A stretch of DNA of 6,506 nucleotides. Origin: Candidatus Woesearchaeota archaeon. Lineage in GTDB: Archaea > Nanobdellota > Nanobdellia > Woesearchaeales > UBA525. The stretch covers positions 1 to 6,506 of the forward strand of contig JAAOYD010000046.1 of the NCBI GenBank assembly GCA_018221165.1, read 5' to 3'. Under the pieces are notes generated by a model. That model had not been told where the DNA came from and did no database searches. It saw only the letters and a list, made by a program, of their open reading frames with translations. Positions 1 through 6,447 of this stretch are shown here, one piece after another; within the stretch, counting starts at the first letter, position 1, and each line of letters opens with the position of its first letter. A program made the position numbers and the translations under genes.

Positions 1-315
1 CTTGCAGCATTACAAATCCTCCGCATCATGAAAGAATCCAAGCAACCGCTCAGCAAACTCGCAGAATGCATGACAAGCTGGCCACAACGAACAGAAGGTC
101 TCCTAGTGAAAGAGAAGAAACCGCTGGAAAAACTCCCCAAAGTACAAAACGCGATCAAAACGATAGAGAAGGAACTAGGAACAGACGGCCGCATCTTCGT
201 CCGCTACTCAGGCACCGAGCAAAAAGTCAGAATAATGATTGAAGCGAAGGACGGCACGCACATCACGCGTTGGACTGAGCAGGTTATCGACGCGTTCAAG
301 GAGGAAGGACTATGA
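1..315 (+). CDS. glmM: Phosphoglucosamine mutase, C-terminal part (5' end outside window)
   Basis: The reading frame is open from base 1 to a TGA at 313-315, giving the last 104 residues of a protein whose start lies upstream. The fragment opens with LAALQILRIMKESKQPLSKLA and then WPQ, the pattern found before the last domain of GlmM-type phosphohexomutases. It ends with the C-terminal phosphate-binding loop, GRIFVRYSGTEQKVRIMIEA, at fragment residues 64-83. GlmM interconverts glucosamine-6-P and glucosamine-1-P in the cytoplasm using a phosphoserine, which is not in this fragment. In most relatives the loop reads R-x-SGTEP; here Pro is replaced by Gln. The stop overlaps the next gene's start by four bases (ATGA), and glmS lies two genes on, which supports the amino-sugar assignment over phosphomannomutase or phosphoglucomutase. 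Confidence 0.88.
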   Translation, partial: LAALQILRIMKESKQPLSKLAECMTSWPQRTEGLLVKEKKPLEKLPKVQNAIKTIEKELGTDGRIFVRYSGTEQKVRIMIEAKDGTHITRWTEQVIDAFKEEGL

Positions 316-1244
316 GAGCCATCATCAGCTGCATCAGCGAGTGCGAACGCGGCAAACCCATTACTGATACGCGGCATTATGCGCTCATCCCACTCGCAAA
401 CAAAGAACTCATCCTGCACCAAATAGCTGCACTCAAACGCCACGACGTCACCATCCTCGTCAAGAAGGATGACAAGCAACTCCAAGACTTCCTCCTAAAA
501 AACAAACTCCCCTTCATCCACGACCTACCAAAAGAACAAGTCATTATCATCCCAGGCGACCTCCTCATCACCACACTACCTACAGTACAAAGAACCACAC
601 TCCTCACCACCGCTAACGGTTCCGAAGAGCAAACCGCTGTGCAGCGACGCACCAAAGCAGAGGAACACATTGTCGAAGCACAACGCCTCAACTACCCTTG
701 GGAGTTCCTCACTGCGAACACCACACTTCTCAAGGATGTCAAGAAGGACATCGATAAGAGCGTTGTCATTGAGGACAATGTCACCATCAATGGAGAAGTC
801 ATTATCGGCAAAGGAACAATCATCAAAGCTGGCAGCTACATTGAAGGCCCGGTCATTATCGGACAAGATTGCATCATCGGACCCATGGCGCACATCCGCC
901 CGGACATGAGCATCGCCAACAACTGCACTATCGGCAAGACCGAAGCCTACGATTGCATCATCATGAAAGGCACGGTGAGCAAGCACACAGCCTACCTCGG
1001 CCACTCCGTCCTCGGAGAAGACGTCAATGTCGGTGCGTTCACGGTCACGGCTGATTACCGTCACGACGGGAAAGAACACGTTGTCAAGGTCGCTAGCGAC
1101 CGCGTCGCGAGCGGCAGGAGAAAGGTCGGTGCGTTCATCGGCGACCATGCACGTCTTGCGATCAGCACAAGCATCTACCCAGGAAGGAAAATACCAGCAC
1201 ATGGCACCACCTTACCTGGAGAAGTCATCAAAGGAGACCTGTAA
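312..1244 (+). CDS. GlmU-like protein: relic nucleotidyltransferase domain fused to a left-handed beta-helix acetyltransferase
   Basis: This 310-residue protein lies between glmM and glmS, where a GlmU (GlcN-1-P acetyltransferase/GlcNAc-1-P uridylyltransferase) is expected. Residues 1-45 still resemble sugar nucleotidyltransferases (ITDTR..ALIPLANK.LILHQI.AL), but the usual AAGxGxRxxPLT loop has become CISECERGKPIT. A GD follows at 82-83. Only about 45 residues then separate it from NYPWEFLTAN (127-136), where active enzymes have roughly twice that or more. Residues 148-210 are hexapeptide repeats (VIIGKG, VIIGQD). Residues 223-253 match the GlmU acetyltransferase core: SKHTAYLG with His225 equivalent to the E. 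coli catalytic His363, then NVGAFTVTADYRHDG. The C-terminus reads GRRKVGAFIGDHA. Likely an acetyltransferase acting on glucosamine-1-P, with uridylyl transfer doubtful. The start is fixed by the ATGA overlap with glmM and GAGGAAGGA just upstream. Confidence 0.8.
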   Translation: MRAIISCISECERGKPITDTRHYALIPLANKELILHQIAALKRHDVTILVKKDDKQLQDFLLKNKLPFIHDLPKEQVIIIPGDLLITTLPTVQRTTLLTTANGSEEQTAVQRRTKAEEHIVEAQRLNYPWEFLTANTTLLKDVKKDIDKSVVIEDNVTINGEVIIGKGTIIKAGSYIEGPVIIGQDCIIGPMAHIRPDMSIANNCTIGKTEAYDCIIMKGTVSKHTAYLGHSVLGEDVNVGAFTVTADYRHDGKEHVVKVASDRVASGRRKVGAFIGDHARLAISTSIYPGRKIPAHGTTLPGEVIKGDL

Positions 1245-1247
1245 AGC

Positions 1248-2957
1248 ATGTGCGGCATCATCAGTATCAGTAGCGACAAGCCATTCACGAGCGAAGAGCT
1301 CCTGACGCGCCTCAAGCGCCTCGAATACAGAGGCTATGATTCTTGGGGATACTGGAACGGCAAGAAGCTCACGAAAGAGATCGGCCGCATCACTATCAGT
1401 GATGATAAAGAACCGGTCACACAAGCCATCAGTCACACGCGCTGGGCCACGCACGGTGGCGTCACCCAAGAAAACGCCCACCCGCATCGCGCAGGAAAGG
1501 TAACAATCGTACACAACGGTATTATCGAGAACTGGCGAGAAATCAAGAAAGACCTCGAAGCAAAAGGAAAGACATTCCTCTCTGAAACAGACAGTGAAGT
1601 TATCGTACAGTATCTCAATCACGAACGTGAACAAGGAAAAGAAATACACAACATAATCCCTGCGTTCATGAATACATTCAAGGGAACCTTCGCAGCACTC
1701 ATCATGGTCGACGGCGACGAGAACGTCTACGCGGCCAAGAGAGATTCCCCATTAGCACTCGGCATCTGTGACGGCCGACTCATCCTCGCGAGCGACATCT
1801 ACGCCTTCAGTGACATCACGAAACAAGCAATCTTCTTCGACAACGACGAATGGGCAATCATCACACCGAAAACCTACATGTTCTACAAGGATGGAAAGAA
1901 GCTTGACAAGCAACCGCAAACATTCGAATGGGAAACCCTCGAAGAAGACAAGAAGGAATACCCACACTTCATGCTCAAGGAAATGCACGAAGAACCATCA
2001 GTCAACAGGAGGCTCATCGATAGCCTTGCCACTGACCAGAAAGAATCCTTCGAAAAGCTCGTCAGTCTTATCAAGAAAGCACGAAAAACAGTCTTCACCG
2101 CAGCAGGCACAGCCTACCACGCTTCTTTGCTCGGCGCGAGCTTCCTGCACCAATGCGGTGTGAACGCGCAAGCCATCATCGCCTCAGAATTCGAGAACTT
2201 CATCACTATCGACAAGGACACGCTTGTTATCGCGGTCACCCAGAGCGGCGAAACAATGGATGTCATCGAGGCTTTGAAGTACAGCAAAGCGAACGGTGCG
2301 ACGGTCGCGAGTATCGTGAACGTTCCCTACAGCAGCATCGAACGTATGTCTTCACTCTCTTTACAAATCCTTGCCGGTCAGGAAGTGGCTGTCGCCTCGA
2401 CGAAAGCGTTCACGAACCAGGCGTCGATGATGCTCGCTCTTGCCCAGGCCTTTGGCTACGAGAATGGTCTCGATGCCTTGCCGAAGAAGCTTAGCGGTAT
2501 TCTCAGTCTTGAACCAGAACTCAAGACGCTCGCAGAGGAGCTCCATGAACAACACGACCTTTATGTCCTCGGACGCAAGCTTGGCTACCCAGTAGCAAGA
2601 GAAATCGCGCTCAAAATAAAAGAAATAAGCTATGTTCATGCTGAGGGTATGATGGGTGGCGAGCTCAAGCACGGTACCATCGCGCTCATCGAAGATGGCG
2701 TTCCAGTCATTAGCCTCATTTACGATGACGACGCGAAGATGCGCGGTAGCACGCAAGAAGTACGTGCCCGTGGCGCTCGTGTGGTAGTCATCGGCACGAC
2801 AAAAGATGCGGACATTGTTATTCCTGCAGATTCTGAAGCGGAATTCGCCATCCTCGCATCCACGGTCGGTCAGCTCCTCGCCTATCACATCGCGCTCGCG
2901 AGAAACTGTCCCATTGACAAGCCGCGCAATCTCGCGAAATCAGTTACTGTCCTATAA
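1248..2957 (+). CDS. glmS: Glutamine--fructose-6-phosphate aminotransferase (isomerizing)
   Basis: GlmS makes glucosamine-6-P from fructose-6-P, using ammonia channelled from glutamine; it is the first step toward UDP-GlcNAc. The N-terminal class II glutaminase begins MCGII, so Cys2 becomes the N-terminal nucleophile after Met removal. HTRWATHG (Arg65), HNGIIENW (Asn90-Gly91) and SETDSE (Asp115) are intact. Two SIS domains follow. The first has AAGTAYHA (285-292), TQSGET and VASTKAFT. The second has KIKEISY and GELKHG, supplying Lys456, Glu459 and His475, equivalent to E. coli Lys485, Glu488 and His504. The end, DKPRNLAKSVTVL, holds Lys564 (E. coli Lys603). At 569 residues it is somewhat shorter than the usual ~600, mainly in the glutaminase half. 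The start is three bases after the previous stop, with AAGGAG at 1231-1236. No glmS ribozyme is possible in so small a gap. Confidence 0.96.
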   Translation: MCGIISISSDKPFTSEELLTRLKRLEYRGYDSWGYWNGKKLTKEIGRITISDDKEPVTQAISHTRWATHGGVTQENAHPHRAGKVTIVHNGIIENWREIKKDLEAKGKTFLSETDSEVIVQYLNHEREQGKEIHNIIPAFMNTFKGTFAALIMVDGDENVYAAKRDSPLALGICDGRLILASDIYAFSDITKQAIFFDNDEWAIITPKTYMFYKDGKKLDKQPQTFEWETLEEDKKEYPHFMLKEMHEEPSVNRRLIDSLATDQKESFEKLVSLIKKARKTVFTAAGTAYHASLLGASFLHQCGVNAQAIIASEFENFITIDKDTLVIAVTQSGETMDVIEALKYSKANGATVASIVNVPYSSIERMSSLSLQILAGQEVAVASTKAFTNQASMMLALAQAFGYENGLDALPKKLSGILSLEPELKTLAEELHEQHDLYVLGRKLGYPVAREIALKIKEISYVHAEGMMGGELKHGTIALIEDGVPVISLIYDDDAKMRGSTQEVRARGARVVVIGTTKDADIVIPADSEAEFAILASTVGQLLAYHIALARNCPIDKPRNLAKSVTVL

Positions 2958-2968
2958 GGTGAATCCAA

Positions 2969-4189
2969 ATGAAACTCCTCGAATACAAAGGGAAAGAGCT
3001 CCTGAAGAGCGTTGGCATCCGAACCCCGCCGGCGATTGTCACGGACAACAAGAGTTATGTCAACCTCAGCTATCATAAGGAGCAGTATCGTGACTTCTTC
3101 TTTGAGCACAAGGAAGTTGTTATCAAAGCTCAAGTGGTGGCAGGGAAGCGCAAGAAGAACGGTCTTATCTCAATCACTAATGATTTTGGCGAGAGCCTGA
3201 AGCTCATCGACGGCTTGTACAAGAAAGAATGGAACGGCGCGCCTATTGACACGCTGCTCATCGAGAAGTGCTTGGATATCCAGGATGAATATTACCTTAG
3301 TATTCTTTGGGATACACGAAGTAAGGGTCCGCTCATCCTTCTCGGTAAGGGAGGCATCGACGTTGAGAAAGGGGAGAAGCCAGTCTCATTGGCAATCTCC
3401 GTGCTCGACGGCTTGCATGACTACCAGGCGCGAAGCCTCGCGAAAGCTGCCGGTTTCAAAGGTCGCATGATGAGCGGCATGGCTTCGTTCGTCAAGAAAG
3501 CCTACGACTGCTTCTTGCAATACGACTGTCGCATCCTTGAGATTAATCCAGTTATCAAGACACCTGAAGGACTCCTCTATGCTGGCGACGCGAAAATCAC
3601 CATCGACGACAGCGGCGTCGCACGACAAGAGACCTTCAAGGACGTTACCGAAATCGAGGATCGCTCTCTCCTTACTGAACGTGCTCTCGAAGCTCGGAAG
3701 ATTGACTATCATGACCACCGCGGCGTTGCGGGCAAGACCTTTGTCGAATTCGACGGCGACATCGCAGTGCTTGCTTCAGGCGGTGGCGGCTCACTTACTG
3801 TTATGGACGCGGTGCTCGAAGCGGGTGGCAAACCCGCCAACTACGTCGAGTACAGTGGCGACCCGCCAAAAGAAAAGGTGCGTCAGCTCACTGCCATCAC
3901 GCTCGGCAGGCCAGCCTTGAAAGGTTGTCTCGTCGTTGGTGGCCGCGCCAACTTCACTGATATTTTCGAGACGCTCAGCGGCTTCACTGAAGGCGTCTTG
4001 GACTTGAAAGAGCTTCCCAAGTATCCTATCGTGGTGCGTCGCGCAGGACCGCGTGATAAGGAAGCGTTCGCGATGCTCAAGGAGTTCGCGAAGGAGCACG
4101 GCCTTGACCTCACGCTCTACGGCGAGGAGATGAGCATGAGCAAAGCGGCAAAGATCATGGTCGAGAAAGCCTACGGGGTGAAAGCATGA
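2969..4189 (+). CDS. Citryl-CoA synthetase / ATP-citrate lyase, ATP-grasp (beta) subunit; SucC-like
   Basis: This 406-residue protein has the succinyl-CoA synthetase beta fold. An ATP-grasp domain (KLLEYKGKELLKSVGI at the start, VVIKAQVVAGKRKKNG at 50-65) carries EINP at 191-194 and GDAK at 206-209, the Mg-nucleotide ligands. A C-terminal ligase domain follows. That domain matches ATP-citrate lyase rather than SucC: ANYVEYSGDPP (290-300), VVGGRANFTDI (322-332) and VVRRAGP (355-361) align with ANYGEYSGAPS, IIGGSIANFTNV and FVRRGGP in human ACLY, segments that bind citrate there. The predicted role is ATP-dependent phosphorylation of the partner's histidine and activation of citrate to citryl-CoA. 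The start has AGGTGA at 2957-2962, overlapping the glmS stop, and lies 11 bases after it; the end overlaps the next gene by four bases. A homology search alone could label it succinyl-CoA ligase; the lyase gene downstream argues against this. Confidence 0.87.
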   Translation: MKLLEYKGKELLKSVGIRTPPAIVTDNKSYVNLSYHKEQYRDFFFEHKEVVIKAQVVAGKRKKNGLISITNDFGESLKLIDGLYKKEWNGAPIDTLLIEKCLDIQDEYYLSILWDTRSKGPLILLGKGGIDVEKGEKPVSLAISVLDGLHDYQARSLAKAAGFKGRMMSGMASFVKKAYDCFLQYDCRILEINPVIKTPEGLLYAGDAKITIDDSGVARQETFKDVTEIEDRSLLTERALEARKIDYHDHRGVAGKTFVEFDGDIAVLASGGGGSLTVMDAVLEAGGKPANYVEYSGDPPKEKVRQLTAITLGRPALKGCLVVGGRANFTDIFETLSGFTEGVLDLKELPKYPIVVRRAGPRDKEAFAMLKEFAKEHGLDLTLYGEEMSMSKAAKIMVEKAYGVKA

Positions 4190-5082
4190 GCATCCTCATC
4201 GATACGAAGACGCGCGTCGTCGTGCAAGGCATGACGGGCAAGATGGGCCAGAAAGTCACGAAGGAGATGCTTGCCGAAGGTACTGTTGTGAGTTGCGGCG
4301 TCACACCTGGAAAGGGTGGTCAGGAAGTGGAAGGCCTCCCGGTGTTCGACTCAGTCGCGGAAGCGAAAGCGCATGACGCGAAATTAAACACGAGTGTCAT
4401 TCTTGTTCCTCCGTTGCTGGTCATGGACGCGGCGATGGAAGCCATGGATGCAGGTCTTGAACTTGTTGTTATCATCACTGAGAATGTCCCGATTAAGGAT
4501 GCTGCGCGCATTGTCGCCTACGCAGCAAAGACCGACTGTAGAGTCATCGGTCCGAGCAGTACCGGTTTGATTGCACCGGGGAAGGGGAAAATAGGCCCGA
4601 TTGGGAGTGCAAAGGAGAAGGATATGTACAGTCCAGGCACTATTGGCGTTATCAGTAAAAGTGGCGGCATGTGTGCTGAGACTTCGCGTTTACTCACAAA
4701 AGAAGGCCTTGGTCAATCTACAGTTGTTGGTGTGGGTGGAGATGTCATTGCAGGAACCACATTCGCAGATTTGCTTCCGTTGTTTGAAGCAGACCCTGAA
4801 ACAGAAGCGATTGTCTTGTTTGCAGAAATTGGCGGTGCGTACGAAGAGATTGCAGCTGAACTCATTAAAGCGAAGATAAAGAAACCGGTTGTTGCGTTCG
4901 TTTCTGGAACTTTCGCCGAGAAGATGGGCAAGGGCCTGGCGCTCGGACATGCTGGCGCGATTGTCGAGGAAGGTTTCGGCACCGCAAAAGACAAGAAAAA
5001 GGCATTGAAGGATGCTGGTGTGCTCGTCGCTGATTACCATCACGACATTCCCGCGTTGGTGAAGCAAGCGTTGAAAAGGTGA
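4186..5082 (+). CDS. Citryl-CoA synthetase / ATP-citrate lyase, CoA-binding (alpha) subunit; SucD-like
   Basis: This 298-residue protein has the SucD architecture. A CoA-binding Rossmann domain (RVVVQGMTGKMGQKV, 10-24) is followed by a CoA-ligase domain with VGVGGDVIAGTTFADLL (181-197), AEIGG (213-217, Glu214 being the power-helix acid) and LGHAGAI (253-259). His255 is the residue expected to be phosphorylated. Two places depart from succinyl-CoA synthetase and lean to ATP-citrate lyase: KSGGMCAE at 158-165 (ACLY RSGGMSNE, SucD RSGTLTYE) and GPSSTG at 122-127 instead of SucD's GPNCPG. It should pair with the preceding gene product to form citryl-CoA from citrate, CoA and ATP. The start is set by an ATGA overlap with the beta gene and GGGGTGA at 4175-4181. 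The third codon positions look richer in T here than in the glmS region. Confidence 0.88.
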   Translation: MSILIDTKTRVVVQGMTGKMGQKVTKEMLAEGTVVSCGVTPGKGGQEVEGLPVFDSVAEAKAHDAKLNTSVILVPPLLVMDAAMEAMDAGLELVVIITENVPIKDAARIVAYAAKTDCRVIGPSSTGLIAPGKGKIGPIGSAKEKDMYSPGTIGVISKSGGMCAETSRLLTKEGLGQSTVVGVGGDVIAGTTFADLLPLFEADPETEAIVLFAEIGGAYEEIAAELIKAKIKKPVVAFVSGTFAEKMGKGLALGHAGAIVEEGFGTAKDKKKALKDAGVLVADYHHDIPALVKQALKR

Positions 5083-5083
5083 T
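5076..5083 (+). promoter_or_regulatory. Ribosome binding site that decides the citryl-CoA lyase start
   Basis: AAGGTGAT lies inside the end of the alpha-subunit gene and is complementary to the 16S rRNA 3' tail. It sits four bases before the ATG at 5088. The alternative GTG start at 5079 falls within this motif, so the ATG is the better start. The same GGTGA core precedes the beta gene (2958-2962) and the alpha gene (4177-4181). Confidence 0.65.
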
Positions 5084-5087
5084 ATTC

Positions 5088-5807
5088 ATGGAATTCAAAA
5101 CTGCAGTCTCAAAAATGACAGAGAACGACCTCATCATCCGTGGCAAAAAGCACAGTGACATGATTGGCAACTGGCCATTCTCCAAAACAATATTCTTCCT
5201 ACTCTCAGGCAAGGAACCTGACAAGAAGGAAGCCGCGCTCTTCGACGCGATGCTCACCACAGTCATCGACCATGGTATGGGTACTGCATCGAGTATGGCA
5301 ACACGTTTCGTCGCAAGCACAGGCAACAGTCTCAATACGGCCGTCGCTGGTGGCGTGCTCGCACTTGGTGATTATCATGGTGGTGCGATTGAGAAAGCAA
5401 TGTGCTTGTTCACAGAAGTGGACAAACCCGCTGCTTTTGTCAAGGATGCTTTGGAGAACAAGAAAGTGCTCTATGGCTTCGGCCACAAGGTCTACAAGAT
5501 TCAAGATCCGCGCACTGCGCACCTTGTTGCGTTGTGCAAGAAGGAAGGCTATGTTTCAAAGTATCTCACTCTCGCTCTAGAGATGGAGAAAGCCATCGAA
5601 GAGCTGAAAGGAAAGAAGATTGTCTTGAATGTTGACGGTGCCATCGCAGCGCTCCTCCTCGACATGGGGTTCGCCCCTGAAATGGGGAAAGGTTTCTTCA
5701 TCATCGGTAGAACTCCTGGACTCGTTGTCCAAGCGGTGGAAGAACAGGCACGCGAAAAACCAGTACGACGTGTCAGCGAAGACGATATCACCTACGACGG
5801 AAAATAA
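5088..5807 (+). CDS. ccl: Citryl-CoA lyase (short citrate-synthase-fold protein)
   Basis: Predicted to split citryl-CoA into acetyl-CoA and oxaloacetate, completing citrate cleavage with the two ligase subunits upstream. The 239 residues match the C-terminal module of ATP-citrate lyase and free-standing citryl-CoA lyases; full citrate synthases run to about 370-430. The citrate-synthase active-site set can be traced: IDHGMGTASS (His62), LGDYHGGAIEKA (His97), GFGHKVYKIQDPR (His133, Arg141), LNVDGAIAAL (Asp183) and IIGRTPG (Arg208). The tail EDDITYDG resembles the WDDISY tail of ACLY. A GTG at 5079 would add three residues and give a four-base overlap, but it lies inside the ribosome binding site, and MEFKTAVSKM is the more natural start. 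A citrate synthase or 2-methylcitrate-type role is the main alternative; the adjacent ligase genes make lyase more likely. Confidence 0.88.
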   Translation: MEFKTAVSKMTENDLIIRGKKHSDMIGNWPFSKTIFFLLSGKEPDKKEAALFDAMLTTVIDHGMGTASSMATRFVASTGNSLNTAVAGGVLALGDYHGGAIEKAMCLFTEVDKPAAFVKDALENKKVLYGFGHKVYKIQDPRTAHLVALCKKEGYVSKYLTLALEMEKAIEELKGKKIVLNVDGAIAALLLDMGFAPEMGKGFFIIGRTPGLVVQAVEEQAREKPVRRVSEDDITYDGK

Positions 5808-5808
5808 C

Positions 5809-6447
5809 ATGGTCAAAGCGGTCTTGTTTGATATGGATGGCGTGCTCGTGGACAGCGAGCGCTACTTCATCAGCGACGCGAACAAATTCTTCGAAGTACT
5901 CATCCCAACCTGGACGTCTGATGATTTCGCTAACATTAGTGGCAGAAACGCGATTGACATCCACGAGATATTGACGCGTGACTATGGTCTCAAGATGGAC
6001 TTTGATATCTACATAGAGCAGGCCACTGCGTTTGTCAGGACCATCTATGAGAAGAAAGTGGCGTTGATGCCAGGTGTGGAGTCATCCATCGCAACCTTGA
6101 AAGAACAAGGCGTGCCTATCGCGCTTGCATCCTCAACCTTACGCTCTTGGATTCAGATGGTAACTGACCGTTTCAAGCTGGAATTTGATACTGTTGTCTC
6201 AGCAGAAGACGTGGATAAAGGCAAGCCCGCCCCCGACATCTTCCTCAAGGCCGCGGCAGACCTTAATGCACAACCGTCAGAATGCATTGTCATTGAGGAC
6301 AGCAGGAACGGTGTTGCAGCAGCGAAAGCAGCAGGTATGTACTGCATCGGTTTCCGCGCTGACTACAACGTGAAACAGGACCTCTCACATGCTGATATGG
6401 AAATTGATGACCTTGGGAAGCTCCCTGAGATTATCAGTACTTTTTAA
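5809..6447 (+). CDS. HAD-superfamily hydrolase, beta-phosphoglucomutase-like
   Basis: A 212-residue HAD-superfamily protein with all four motifs. Motif I is FDMDGVLVDS, with Asp8 as nucleophile and Asp10 as acid/base. Motif II is ALASST, with Ser108. Motif III is GKPAPDIF, with Lys139. Motif IV is IEDSRNG, with Glu163-Asp164. The helical cap inserted at about residues 16-88 makes it subfamily I, close to beta-phosphoglucomutases and small sugar-phosphate or 2-phosphoglycolate-type phosphatases. The substrate cannot be read from the sequence. The ATG is one base after the lyase stop with only a weak GGA upstream, so translation is probably coupled to the lyase gene. The longer in-frame opening from 5629 overlaps the lyase gene and lacks HAD homology before 5809, so it is not used. 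Operon position suggests sugar-phosphate housekeeping, but that is inference. Confidence 0.9.
   Translation: MVKAVLFDMDGVLVDSERYFISDANKFFEVLIPTWTSDDFANISGRNAIDIHEILTRDYGLKMDFDIYIEQATAFVRTIYEKKVALMPGVESSIATLKEQGVPIALASSTLRSWIQMVTDRFKLEFDTVVSAEDVDKGKPAPDIFLKAAADLNAQPSECIVIEDSRNGVAAAKAAGMYCIGFRADYNVKQDLSHADMEIDDLGKLPEIISTF
6441..6445 (+). terminator. Possible T-run transcription terminator at the operon end
   Basis: A five-T run (TTTTTAATAA, 6441-6450) covers the last codons and stop of the HAD gene, followed by a pyrimidine-rich stretch to 6470. Archaeal transcription often ends at such T-runs without a hairpin, and I see no convincing hairpin here. Support is positional and weak. Confidence 0.3.

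Noticed and set aside
798..862. Direct repeat GTCATTATCGG at 798-808 and 852-862
   Set aside because: The copies are 54 bases (18 residues) apart, exactly one beta-helix coil, so protein hexapeptide repeats explain them; this is not a DNA element.
576..1202. Long minus-strand open frame (208 codons) opposite the GlmU-like gene
   Set aside because: It is antisense to the hexapeptide repeats, has an Asp/Val-rich composition typical of such a shadow, and shows no recognisable domain.
1245..1247. glmS ribozyme or other leader control ahead of glmS
   Set aside because: The gap is three bases and the upstream sequence is coding; there is no room for a leader RNA.
2361..2888. Minus-strand open frame of 175 codons opposite glmS
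   Set aside because: It lies entirely within the conserved SIS-domain coding region of glmS and has no recognisable motif.
5629..5808. Extended start for the HAD gene at 5629
   Set aside because: The extension overlaps the conserved citryl-CoA lyase active-site region in another frame; the HAD motif I begins right after the ATG at 5809.
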